64,000 nucleotides of DNA, taken from the NCBI GenBank assembly GCA_002633025.1, contig NMRB01000892.1, positions 80,112-144,111 of the forward strand. The letters run 5' to 3'. Positions 46,901 through 58,522 of this stretch are shown here, piece after piece. Under the pieces are notes generated by a model. The model worked only from the letters and a program-made list of their open reading frames with translations. It did not search any database and was not told where the DNA came from. The translations under genes and the position numbers were made by a program. This DNA comes from Notospermus geniculatus (Eukaryota; Nemertea; Pilidiophora; Heteronemertea; Lineidae). Positions within the stretch are counted from its first letter, which is position 1. Each line of letters begins with the position of its first letter.

Positions 46901-49900
46901 CATTATTTACACGATTAAAGGCGGGTTCACACGTCGTGATGCCCCGATGCCTGTTGCAACATGTCAGTCATGTGCCCAGCCAATAGATCACAGGCATCAT
47001 AGGGTAAGGCAATGACCTCATGCTTTGCCTCCAAGTCTCACCCCAACCCTAACATTCAAAGCGTTGTACAAAAGGGCTTGTTACACCACACCTCTCACAC
47101 CTAAATCCCTTCAAACGATTAGTAAGTACCACATGCCCCTCATTAAAGGCAACTGCCACGCCCATTCCTTAAATACAACCCTTACTATATGGCCTTCTCC
47201 CATGCAACATCCCAAGGCACCCTGCAACATTGATAAGGCATCCAACATAGAGCACAAAGAATGACACACAAAATGATATGATATACGTAAAGTCGTCTCC
47301 GAATTTCGCAAATTTTCGACCCCAACCGGGGTCTTCCTCAGGAACTTTCTAGTAGAGATCCCAGAAGTGAAACATTGATAAGAGATAGATGTGAAGATGA
47401 GGAAGGCAAATTTCATCTTTCGCCATCATCCCCAGACTCAAATGTTTCATACTATAATCTGAAAAACAATGACCCTTGCCTTCTTATCACTTCCAGGACA
47501 AGTATTAATCCCAAGTACTCTAGTCTATACAACAGAATACAATACAAATCCTGCCAAGGCATGGCCAACTTTTGGAACTTAGTATGAGGTTGTTACCAGA
47601 TAACCACCTCGTGATGTTGATATATCCTCAGCTCGTTATTGAATCATCATTGTGAATGAAACTTCCAACTAAACATTTTCAGCGTCGCACCATGTCCCAG
47701 TAACTCACCTGAAATGGCTCCAGACTCCTCACGACGGACACCCATATCTTTCTCCTCATCTCTCCAGATGTTACACAACAGATGTGCAGCCGAGATGTCC
47801 TTTTTCCCTCGCCAGGTGTTGATGTGAGCAATCGTCTTTCTGTTCTCTGACAGGTCGAGGAGACAACCGAGGATCAAGTTGTGCATCGATTTGGGAGATG
47901 ACTGAAGGAATGATTCACAGAATGAGTAAACAAAAACCAACCTGTCAGTGTCAGTGAGGTAGACTGCATCGCAGCAATCAATATTTCTGTCCATTTAGCA
48001 TCTAGATCTAACGTCATCACAGAAAAGTCTACATCTTGACGGTTGAACTGACGTTAAATTACACGTATGTCTTCGAACCACAAGGCATATACTTTGGTGT
48101 CAGTGCAAGTGGGGGTGTGCCTTTAACCTTGATGTGATCTCCACATGGCGCACTTTGTCATTGATGTCAGCATGGTGGACCGCCGGTCAAAGTGATGTCA
48201 TAATGAGCCTCTTCACTGGCTCTAAAGATGATTCTTACCTCTAAAAGGTCAAAGAGCAGGAAAATGCCCTCACACTCCATGAAGTACTCCTCTGTTATAT
48301 AGCAACCAATGATGGCACACCAGATTGTATCAACCGTGGCCAGCATCAGACGATGATGACCAAGTCCACTGCTGAATTTCTGTGGCTTGATTTTCATGTA
48401 GCGTATGAGGACATCAACACCTTGGTTACCAAACAGTTCCTAGAGACAAAAGAGGCAAGATATGAGGGAACGCATCACCTTATGAGATGTGGACAAAATT
48501 TTATGTCAGCAGCATCAAGATGGCAAAAAGGCAAAATATATCACTGTAAGAGTTTACAGCCAGTGACAGAACAGAAGACGATGATGCAAATGGAACAAAC
48601 GCAAAGTGAGTGGCCGAATGACAAACCTTTCTGTGCATATCTCCCTCACAAATGGCAGAGAGGAGGAACAACATATCACACTGCATCTCAACATCCACAG
48701 CATCATCTGCCTCATCAGACAGGCTCACGCTGTTCAGGATCCCTGAAAATATGGTTGATACACGGATTCATTCTGAAATTTGCAATTCATGGTCGTGCAG
48801 GGAATTGAGTTGATTGATCTCTGAGTGAGCAGCGAAGCAATTCAAGATGGGAATCTCACTCACCAGTCAATTGGTTTATTGCCCCCTGATCAACCAGGTC
48901 TTGGATGACGACTTCCTCAGCTGTGGATACTATGCTACGCATGAGACGCAGGCAGTGCCGCATCTGGGCCCTCTTGTTGCTACGACCACCAGCACCGTGG
49001 AAACTGTTCCCATGACCACCATATTTTGCTGCAGAAAGGAAAACCCATATGCAATTTACTTATGTCACGATATACACTTAACAGGGGAACTATCAACAAC
49101 TTCCAGTGGAAGTGGCTCTGCCAACTTACTTGGTCCAACACACCACTCCAACAGCAAGAGTAGCCGAGTGCCACCCTGACATGTCATATAGTCGTCCAGC
49201 ATCAGTGGTGCCAGGGTACTCAATGCTGCCATGGCATGGAGTTGAATTTCTTCAAATTGTGCCGGGGACCATTCTCTAGGCCCTGTTGTTTCCTCATTGG
49301 ACCTAACGTAGTGGAACAAGGCGAGCATGACATGGCCTTCGGACATAATCTGAAAGATGGAGAACACGATACACGTATTAGATAAAACATTCACAGATTT
49401 TATACCATACGAAACCGAACATCAAGTGTCATAATTCTCGTTGTACTTACAGGAATAGTATTTTGGTTCTTCGCCAAAACCACCAGAATGTTGATCAGGA
49501 GTTTCTTGAGTTCAAAATCTTCATGACTTTTTGAATATTTCATATGTTTCACCAATGCGTGATGACTTTTTACTGAAGGATGAAAGTTAAAGGGATCAAT
49601 ACACATAGAACAAGTACAAATCCCCTTAGCTGACTTTTGTCTGAATGAAGAACTTAACGACGTTTGTGTAGCCTCTATCCTTGATAATCTTTTTCCAGAA
49701 TATTAAACTGTATGCATAATTCTTTGCAGAATGTTCACTGCAGCAAATTGGCATCACACAGTGGTAGAAGTCTTGATATCCATATGGCTCAGATCCCATC
49801 ACAAAGGTCTTAAACGCCCTTCAAATGCCTGCAAAGATTCTAGCTGACTTGGCAAGTAGAGGGACGATAAGTTGAAAATTCCTTAACATACCTTCTTCAA

Positions 49901-52132
49901 ATGTACTGAGGAGGACAAGTTGCTTGGCGAAGCCTGTTTCCACAAATGGAGAAAATTCATTCATGGATGCAAGCAGTGACGCCAAGACAAGAAGATCATT
50001 CCTCAGCTGCATGTCGTAATGGCTGTAGCCCTGGGTCAGCTCCTGGATGAATGCATCACGCAGTTGCCTGTAACATGATGGAATTCGTCATGTGGAGGGG
50101 TTGCAGAGAGAGGGACTCTATACCAGTCATCAACTTGACTGGTTCAACTCTAAACCTGATCATACAAGCGATGAGTCACGAAACAGACAGGAGAATCTGG
50201 TCATCAAAAATACAGGTATATGATGGAAGAAGCACTTACATAACACACTCGACATTACTCAATTGATCCGCCACGACTTTTGCATCACCATTTTCCAGGA
50301 GATTCCAGAGAATGTCGACCGAACGGAACAGGAGCTGTCCCGAGGGATCCGGGTCAACGAGATGGAGGCTGAGTTTTTGTGCACCGTTTGCTGACAGCAT
50401 CTGATTACATGTCAATGCTGAAGACGAATGAATGAGAATTAAGGTGGAATTGATTGAAATCAATTTCCATTTTGTGTTGAACATGGGAAAGGGCATTGAC
50501 AGCAACAATTTTCCACCCAACTCCTCAGCTATTTTCAACTTGCAATGCTACCTACCTGACTTTTTAGAAAACTTCTGAAGGACCTTGAGCACAGCCAACT
50601 TGACAATGAGGTCCGACTCCAGTAAAGCAAGGGACTTTACAAGAGTTTCTGAGACATCGCTCTTCTCCACGACTTTCTGGTTGAATGATAACTTTGAAGC
50701 TTGGTGTTCTGTAAAATTTGGGAACTTGAAATAAGAAATGCAGACAACCATGGGGTGGACAAATACAGCCTAGACATTGGCAACACACCACAAAATGGCA
50801 GGTGTAGTTACTCATCTTATCGACTCAAACTACTATATCATTGCAGTGATAATCTTCTGTTATAGCCATTGACTTCAAAATCGTAGGAGATTTAGCACCA
50901 ACACTCCAAGTACAACATCGGGAGTCCACTCACTCTGCACATCTTGTTTTGCTGGCTTCTGAGTATAAAATGCTATCAGTGTCTTGCAGATTTCTAATCT
51001 CACATCTTGGTTTGGCACACGCATTAAATAACCTGGAAATGAAGGCGAAAGTTGACATATTGTGTGTCAATGTACAGATTTCAAAGTTTTCTTCCACTTT
51101 CCATTTATACCATTTTGTCAAATCAAGTTTATAATTGGAACAACCTTTTGCTTCATTTATTCATTCATTCATTCAAAGCCGAATACCTACCTAACTGAGA
51201 CACCGATTCAATTGCAATTTGTTCATAAGAAATTTCATCAGATGTCTTCTCCTTAAGGAAAGGCAAACTGGCAATTTTCAGCATCTCAATAAGGGGCTCA
51301 ATATACAAGGGTTGTTCTTCCACTCGGTCTGTGCAGATGTTCAAAATCTTGAAGATGTGAACAAGATCTTTCATAATCTGGGAACGGTTGTCAAGGAAGA
51401 AGCTAAATGGTGTGTGTGGAGGTGGTAAGTTACATTGCAGGCAAAGACTCTCTCGGAATGTCATGTTGCATTGTGGTTTGAATGTATGCTGAGTTCAACA
51501 ACCACTCCCTGAGAATTTGCCTTTAGGCCAGTGACTTTAGCAAAAAGGATACAAATCCGTTCTGGTAATGCTTGATAACTTTCTTCAGTGCATGGATGTG
51601 TCTGTCATACAGCATAGCCTGGAAAGGGAATGAAAAGTTAGGGATCAGCTGTCTGATTATTAGTTAATTCCTGTGCAACTATCGGTGTTGGAGATGGCAA
51701 TTACTCGCACTGTTGTTACTCACAGAATGTGGATCTATAAGGAGTTTTATCAGCCTGGTTAGATTGACCGGTTCCAATTTGTTTCCCTGAAAAACAGAAA
51801 CAAAAGACAAGTTTACAAACTTGGTTCCATTGGGAAGGACTTAATCATACATCAAGTGACTGTCAGCACATTCAATATCAATGCCAATTTTCGATCCAAA
51901 TACCATAAACTTTTGAGCAGTAAGACAGTTCTGAGATACCATAAGTTGACAAAGACAGATAGACCTAAATAGATGAAAGCTTCAGTTCACTTACTGTCAA
52001 TATGCCCATGTCTTCATCAGTGATTGTATGACTAACAACAGGGATCCGTGGAGCATCAGGAATCACGGCCTGAATCCCTGTGGTCATGCCAGTAGCCATG
52101 GTGGGTGCCATCTGTGTTTGTGCTGAAGCCAT
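43953..52132 (-). CDS. CFAP69: Cilia- and flagella-associated protein 69
   Basis: CFAP69 is a helical armadillo-type protein needed for sperm flagellum assembly and present in olfactory cilia. Eighteen exons: 51995-52132, 51724-51786, 51553-51618, 51191-51402, 50934-51032, 50556-50708, 50240-50417, 49892-50067, 49451-49572, 49130-49349, 48864-49028, 48627-48742, 48239-48439, 47709-47901, 45571-45708, 45044-45318, 44627-44778 and 43953-44082, about 931 residues (human 941). Landmarks: HIFKILNICTDRVEEQP, LVDPDPSGQLLFRSVDILWN, ETGFAKQLVLLSTFEE, SHEDFELKKLLINILVVL, EEIQLHAMAALSTLAPL, HGNSFHGAGGRSNKRAQMR, YFMECEGIFLLFDLLE and HINTWRGKKD; the end carries VAVESTP. The start MASAQTQMAP precedes IPVVSHTITDED, aligned with human IPVVGVVTEDD. 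The exon 3/exon 4 join is off by one base when standard sites are used. The C-terminus lacks a stretch seen in human between RYK and VAVEST. Confidence 0.94.
45709..47708. other. Large CFAP69 intron
   Basis: A 2-kb phase-1 intron without recognised exon. It contains the best hammerhead-like repeat (47289-47348) and a diverged GGCGGGTTCACACGTCGTGA stretch (46920) that looks like one end of a transposon. Confidence 0.6.
47289..47348 (-). repeat. Hammerhead-ribozyme-like motif, copy 3 (most complete)
   Basis: Minus strand, 60 nt. AAAGTTC is followed by the CTGAGGA box, then A and a GACCCC-GGTT-GGGGTC hairpin (stem II), GAA, and a second hairpin AATTT-GCG-AAATT (stem III). Next is C (candidate cleavage position) and GGAGACGACTTT, whose ACTTT pairs with the opening AAAGT (stem I). 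The order of boxes matches a type-I hammerhead. One extra A between CTGAGGA and stem II departs from the consensus. Such motifs occur in Penelope-like retroelements and related dispersed repeats. Cleavage activity is not shown. Confidence 0.55.
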
Positions 52133-53772
52133 ATTTCTGTCCTTTAGAGCTCTTCCACTTCAGTAGCCTAGCCCTGAGAGTTTTTCTTTTCAGTATGAGT
52201 ACGAATGCAGTGTATCTTCGGCTCTTGGTTGAATGATCCTTCACTCACTCAGTCTCAGCAAAAGAACAACAAACTGAAATATAGAACAGATCCGACTGAT
52301 TGATTCAATGATTGAGACTGGCCTATATAGGTATCTCATGACATGATCAGATGATGGGGGGGGGGGCTAAAACATCTGGCATCACAATCTGCAGACAAGG
52401 CAATGACTGTCGTCATTGACACAGGCCCTACATTGGATTGGCCATGAGTTGACTGACACTGCACAGCATGCGGATTCCGGGGCTGCATGCAGACTCAAAA
52501 TGTTATGCTTTTCATTTAGGCCCAGGGCCTGCCCTAGGCCTAGGCTACATAGGTAATAGGACTAGGGGGCCTACATAGTATGATGGAGTGACCAGTTTTC
52601 GGGGTAGAAGAGTTTTCGTGGTACTCCCGTTTATTCACGCGCACGCCCACGAGACATAAACATTTCACGGTAAATTAATATCTCTATTTTCGATACATAA
52701 CAAAATAATTACGGATGCACATCGAGTAACGCCACAATCGGGCGGTAAAGTCTTAGGCCTACTACATGGCCTATAGTACCACGAAAACCGGTCACACCAT
52801 CATAGCCTAGGCCTAGGCCTACATGCACCGTACCATGCCATCATCAGATCAGACTGATTCATAGCATAGACCCCTTGCGCTTATCAGCCCAGGGTGTAAA
52901 CATTAACCTCGCCCTAGGTAGGGGGCCTAATGCATTTGTACAGTTGGCTCCTGTGCTTACCCTCGGCACAATGCACTAGGCCCAAGGTTTGTTTACACCT
53001 TCTGGCTGTTAAATGGCCGACTTGCGCAAGTGGTCTATTGACCGGTCCCCGTGGGTAGGCCTAGGCCTAGGCCTGCCGGGGGTAGGCCTACTATAGTATA
53101 GGCCTAGTAGTAGGCCTAGTAGGCCTATTTCTGCTATTCGGAATTCCAGGCTAGGCATAGCCGCCCTATAGGCTAGTCGATGTGCATCATGCATGCATGT
53201 GGATGCCATGCAAAGTGCACACAGACAGGCCCACTCAAACATGCAAACTGTCATTGACTGTCACCTCCTGCTGACACTCTGCACTGCACTGCACTCATAT
53301 GCACTGCACTGCGCATGCTGGCAGTCTGATTTGATGACACAAATTTGTCCTGAACATTGAACGATTTCATGTGACTATGACTAGAAAGTGAGAAATTTCA
53401 AAACAATGGCCCTCTCTGCTACATTTTACCAAATTCATACGTTCAATTCCATGGAATAAAAGGGTCATTTTGACTATATTCGTGATATTTTTGGCTGAAG
53501 TGTCACTTTAGCCAAAACAGTCGCCATATTGCTTTTTCACGTTGCTAGGCAGGAACAGTGCATTGTGGGAATAAATCCAATACGCACGTGCTTCCTGTTT
53601 ACTTCCGGGTTTGTTACATGACAAGTCACATGACTCCGTACAAAGGTCCAAGGCCAAAATTGTTTGTAGTTATGAAATGATAAATAGACGTCGAACACTC
53701 AGTACTAAAGTTACATTCAAAGCGAAAACTTGGCAGGCTCGTTGTGCACGGAGAGTAGACTGTTGCTTCATC
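52133..53772. promoter_or_regulatory. Divergent 5' region between CFAP69 and the secreted-protein gene
   Basis: A region of 1.6 kb with the densest TAGGCCTA/AGGCCTAGGCC cluster in the window (52533-53130), a G9 run near 52357, GCACTGCACT repeats near 53280 and CpG-bearing sequence around 52640-52760 and 53580-53620. No exon recognised. Promoter roles are assumed from position. Confidence 0.35.
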
Positions 53773-56512
53773 ATGGTGTCCACTGTTTCATTGACTTTGT
53801 GTGTTATTTTACTGATTGTTGCTGGCAGCTATGGTGGACCTTTGCATGCCTCTTGCAAGATTAAATGGTAAGAGAAAGAGGTCATTTCCCAATTCCTTCC
53901 CGCAGTCCGTACTTATTCCCCACATCCTGCCCCTGGAAGAAACATTCAAGGAGGTGTTGGTTTCAACTCTATAATTCATTGCTTTCTAGGAAATTCCAGC
54001 AGCCATGTGAAGATGTCCACAAAGCCATTCCCTGATAACATTGACTCGTGGATACCACGTGGTCCACTGGTGGTCAACTGGTGAACTCGTGGCGGACCAA
54101 ATTGGACCCAGTTTTCCACGTGAATTCCACGTGTGCCTAGCCACAAGTTTTACTGGTAAAATACTAGTGGCAAAAAGCACAAGATATCCACGTGTTTTCC
54201 ACGGGGTGCAAAACACGTGGAGAAAGGACGAGATTTACACGAGTTTTTCCATGTGGTAATTCTCGTGGTTTCCACGGGTTGGAAAACACGTGGAAGGTGA
54301 ACGGAATATCCACATAATTTCCACGAACTGAAAAATTGGTGGTAATTATTGATTTTATGGAGTATTTCATAGCTGCTTCTGTTATTAATTATATCAATTA
54401 TATAAATATAAGCTGAAAAATCAATCCTGGCAAATTTTCACCAAGTTATATTGCTCTAGGGCACTAATCCGAGGTTACAACCAAAATCCTGATTTAAAAC
54501 AATACCAGCAGTAAAATATTTTCAAAAAAATTATTAAAATGTTCCTTAATGAGGGTTAAAATGAAATAGGTTGACTGAATATTTACAAAGTGCACCAATT
54601 TGCAAATGTAGATTCCACATGTTTCAGCACAACACCAAAACATTGGTGCACAGGATTTCCATTAAGAGCACAACAGACACTCTACTCTATATAACTATAA
54701 AGTCGACTCTACTCACAAGTGGAGTTGCCCTTGTATGAATATTACAAGGCTTATTTTGCTGATCTTGATATCAGGTCAGATTTTTTGTGAAGTTCTATTA
54801 ACCAATAAAAAAAGTTAAAAAAACACGTGGATATCACGTTCCAGAACTCGTGTTAGAGATGTGAAAAACTCGTGTGAGACATGTGAATATGACACGTGGA
54901 TAACACGTGGTAATCCCGGGTGCTTTTTCACGTGGCGCGTTTGTGCAAAAAGTCGTGGTTTTCACGTGACAAAAAGGCGTGTTTTCCATGTGTCGTGAGA
55001 CGTGTTTTTCACGTGTTTTCCACGAGTCAATGTTATCAGGGTTGTTGCACAGATAAAGAAATGGACTGGTCCGGAAGGCTGTGAACAAGGGGGAGAGAAG
55101 TGTCTTTATGAGGTACTAGGCTTAGCAGAAGTACACCTGCCACGCCCAACCAATGATTAGGTGCCTGGCCAAAGTACACTTAATTGGTGCTATCCAATGC
55201 ATGATTAGGTAATCTGCCAAGATTAGGTAATCTGCCAAAAGTACTTTAGTTAGGTTCTAATCATGCATGGATTGGGGATTATACCAAGTGTACATTGGGC
55301 AGTGACCCAATCCCATGACAAGCTGACATGCTGAGTTCGGAGGAATTTTACTTGACAAGTGTAATTTTTCCAAGCAGATATCTGAGAACTAGAGCAATTT
55401 ACTCTCCAAAGAATTGCTTGATGTTTCAGTTTGAGATTGCAATTTGTGACCCAGTCTCTCCCTATTCTTGCTCTGACTTCAGGAAGTTGAAATCATATCA
55501 CTATAACTCTGTGTTTTCTGAACTTAAGACTTTGGCCTTCGGACTTTGGAAGATTGTCATTACCTGGATTCACTGACACATACAAGTAGCTTGTGATGCC
55601 CTCATGACTTTTCCAAGTTCTGGTTCTCCTGAACATGTCAAATATAAGAACTTGTGTCATGTAGTCTTTGGAATGGCAAACAACTGCTTTTGGCTCTAGA
55701 ACTTTTGAAATGGCTTGCTAAAGGCAATGTCCTCTGTGTTCTGGGATATTTTATGATGAATGTGTTTGCTGAGAGATTGAGGGTGCCAGGTTATTGTCTT
55801 ATCTTAGTTTGTTAACCCCTTGGTTTGCCATCCATTTTAAAGTAATTCTCTACTTCTCTTTCAGTTGGTATCTGATTCAGGAAATGTTATCAAAGCAACT
55901 CACACAACCCCTAAGAAACATTATGTTGATGCTCTGACATTCACCTTCTCTGCGTCAGGGAACACTTGTAGCTGTGATGTAAGTACCGGTATAGAGACAG
56001 TCAGTGTTCTCCTACAGCACATGAATTTCAGAGAAATCTGTCAATTTGGTGTCATTGAAAGAAAATAAACCAACTTGGTTTGTTATTTCAGGGTTACTCG
56101 ACATCTAAGACTTGGTATGCCATCCTTGACTATGGCACAAACTACTGTAACCTACACAACCTCATCACAGGTGAGCCATTGTTGATGTGATACTGAACTG
56201 GCAGCTGTACAGTTCTTGGTTTCGAAAAAATGCATGTACGGTAGTATGGAATTATTAGTTGTACAGTATGCTGCTTTCTTGGGCTCTGTGATAAGTTTAG
56301 ATTTGGGGACAGGGCAAATACACGTACAATAAAAAGTTCGGAGTTGAGAACAGGTGGCAACAGTGAATGAAGTTTGAGCTATATTTGACCATTGAAATAT
56401 TGTGGTTTTCTTTCTTCTAGGTGCTGGACTTGACAAGAAGAAAGGATTTCTAGAAGAAACATCGGATTCAAAGTGCACGCAGTATTCATCTAGAAACTGC
56501 AAAAAATATTGA
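53773..56512 (+). CDS. Small secreted cysteine-containing protein, exon 2 split by a transposon
   Basis: It belongs to an animal family of small secreted proteins that I recognise by pattern but cannot name; the function is unknown. Exons: 53773-53867, 53990-54029 continuing at 55044-55112, 55865-55978, 56092-56170 and 56421-56512. Together they give 162 residues. Residues 1-20 form a signal peptide (hydrophobic TLCVILLIVAGSYG). Cysteines and motifs follow: ASCKIKW, a PC-D segment, KKWTGPEGCEQGGEKCLYE, THTTPKKHYVDALTF, KTWYAILDYGTNYCNLHNL, TGAGLD and the end KCTQYSSRNCKKY. The start was chosen because a signal peptide begins there; an in-frame ATG at 53611 would bury it. The 1,012-bp element at 54030-55041 interrupts codons for Ile-Val in exon 2, and removing it with one TT restores the frame. 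As sequenced, no standard splice pair restores it, so this allele may be non-functional. Confidence 0.75.
54030..55041. mobile_element. 1,012-bp terminal-inverted-repeat element inserted in a coding exon
   Basis: The ends CCCTGATAACATTGACTCGT and ACGAGTCAATGTTATCAGGG are exact inverted repeats that continue at least three more bases. A TT is present on both sides (54028-54029; 55042-55043). Both flanks of the interior (54040-54330 and 54825-55020) are crowded with CCACGTGG, CACGTGTTTTCCAC and similar words, many in opposite orientation in the two arms. The 500-base middle is AT-rich. No transposase frame. It is a non-autonomous foldback-type DNA transposon of unclear superfamily. Confidence 0.85.
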
Positions 56513-58522
56513 GGGGCTGTCAGTTTTTTGATTGACGAACTATGCAATGAAACTTCATGGAGATTATATTTTGTAACATGCTCTGGTATATTTGTGATAT
56601 TTGTACATACAGTTCGTAATGTATTTGTACATTCCATTTGTTATAATAGCGTAAACTTCCTATTGATTAGTGATGCACCCTTGGACCGCATCATTGTTGC
56701 TTACAGTTAACTCTCTTTCCAATAAGTAATCTACACATTTATATAGGCCTACCAGGCTATTTGAAAATGAACCTTGCATTAGGTGATTACCTCCATTGTA
56801 GCACCACAGTGCCGCCTCTTTACTACTGACAGAAGATACATCACTTGGGCTGTCAAGGGGTATGTGGGTTAACCATCAATGAAACTGTGTGAAGAGGTGT
56901 TTTGATGGTCAATGCTGTGTTGTACATTTCAGATCTGTGTCCGACATTAAACTCAACCTTGTTCTAAGAACTGTGTCACATGCTTGTGTTAAAATGACTC
57001 CATTAAACAGATAGGCTCTTGCAGTTCGTTTAGGTCATTCCTTAGGTCAAATATCTTGTCAGTTCTCGAACCTTCAAGAAGCAAACATGCTGAATATTGG
57101 TGAAATCAGCTGTCCCTAATCCACCTCAGTCTCTTGACTGACAGTGCCACGAAGACCAAACCACACTCTCAAAGAAGAGATACCCTAAACTAGCATCTGG
57201 ATGAAACGGAAGAAACAACTACTTTTGGAACCAATCTTTATTTCAATCATGATACAGTATTACAGCAATGCAGGATGAAAAGCAACAAGATGATAAGACA
57301 ATGTTANATTTTCTTACAAACCAGACAGAAATTATTTTCTGGCCATATTTAAGCCATGTGTAAACGATTGGAGCCTTTTGAACCATACCTTTAAAATGCT
57401 TAAAATTCTTTGAATACATCATGTCCATTTATGCATAGTGTTTCAATTCCTCTTTAAGATTTTATGCCCAATTCAAAATTTTCACTAGAAAAACACTTAC
57501 ATGAAAATCACAAAACCCAAAATGTTATTGCACATGACTGTGTTTCCCAAAACAAACTTTTATGAATGTTTGTGGGTCTAATTCTTTACAAAGAGGAGCC
57601 AATCCTCTCAGATGCTGAACAACAAACAGTAACCACTAGAATAAACTTCAATGTAAATGCAAAATACTTCTTAAATATAAGCAATTGTGTTCCTTAAATT
57701 TTGCCAACATGTCATGAGGAAATAGGCCTGCCAAATTAGTAATATACGCAGAAGAGATAGCAACTAACAGGAAATTGACTAAAAGACATATTTCCGCATG
57801 CTGTGCTCTGACCCAGAACAATAAGTGAGAACTTCAAACTGTTAATTACTAAGTCATGCTAAGTTAAATAAATTAGCAGAAATGTGCTAATATCCCTTTG
57901 ATATGTGCATGCATCCTCTATGATAGGAGACCTATTTACATAATGATTAGTTGAAATAGCCATTCTGGAGTGAATGGATAGTTTGATGACTAATGATTCT
58001 GGAATTAAATCCCCTCATTGATAATAATGGTATCAAATTGGTTTAGTATAATTCCTACATGTACTAGCTCGTCACAGCTGGGCATCACTGGCTGCAAGAT
58101 TTGGCTACAAATAACCCCATCTTTTCCCACTTGGCAACACTGTCCCACTACTTTGCTTGTCAAAAAGCCCTGCTGGTGATCCCAGCAGAAATGACAATTT
58201 AGTGAATCTGGCAATTAAGTGCTGAAGAAGTCAGACTTTTTCAACACACTAGGCAGAAGCCAGAGAACAAATACAAATGGACCTGTACTGTTGGCAAAAC
58301 GTGACCAGGAAGTGATGTAGCTTTTGAAATGTGAACTCAACTCAACTGTATACACAGGCACATGGTCAACATCTGAATGATGTGATTGAAAGGCAACAGT
58401 GCTGAGCTGAGTGACGAACTCATACATGTTTGCATGATTTAGATGAAACAAAGAATACAGTGAGGACAATTGAAGTGTTAATACTTGGTACTAAAATCAC
58501 AGTTGGTGCATCGATAACTCAT
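56513..58522. other. Non-coding stretch with convergent 3' ends
   Basis: The left part is the 3' UTR of the secreted-protein gene. The right part is the 3' UTR of the VOPP1-like gene on the minus strand, which can be as long as 1.3 kb because a minus-strand AATAAA lies at 57238-57243. A single N sits at 57306. No other gene was recognised. Confidence 0.55.
57238..57243 (-). terminator. Candidate polyadenylation signal of the VOPP1-like gene
   Basis: Minus-strand AATAAA followed by GATTGGTTCC, about 1.28 kb after the stop codon. It is the clearest such signal before the convergent neighbour. Confidence 0.35.

Noticed and set aside
53009-53254. 81-codon minus-strand frame near CFAP69
   Set aside because: It is made of repeated GGCCTAG words translated as Gly-Leu and Arg-Pro strings; no coding evidence.
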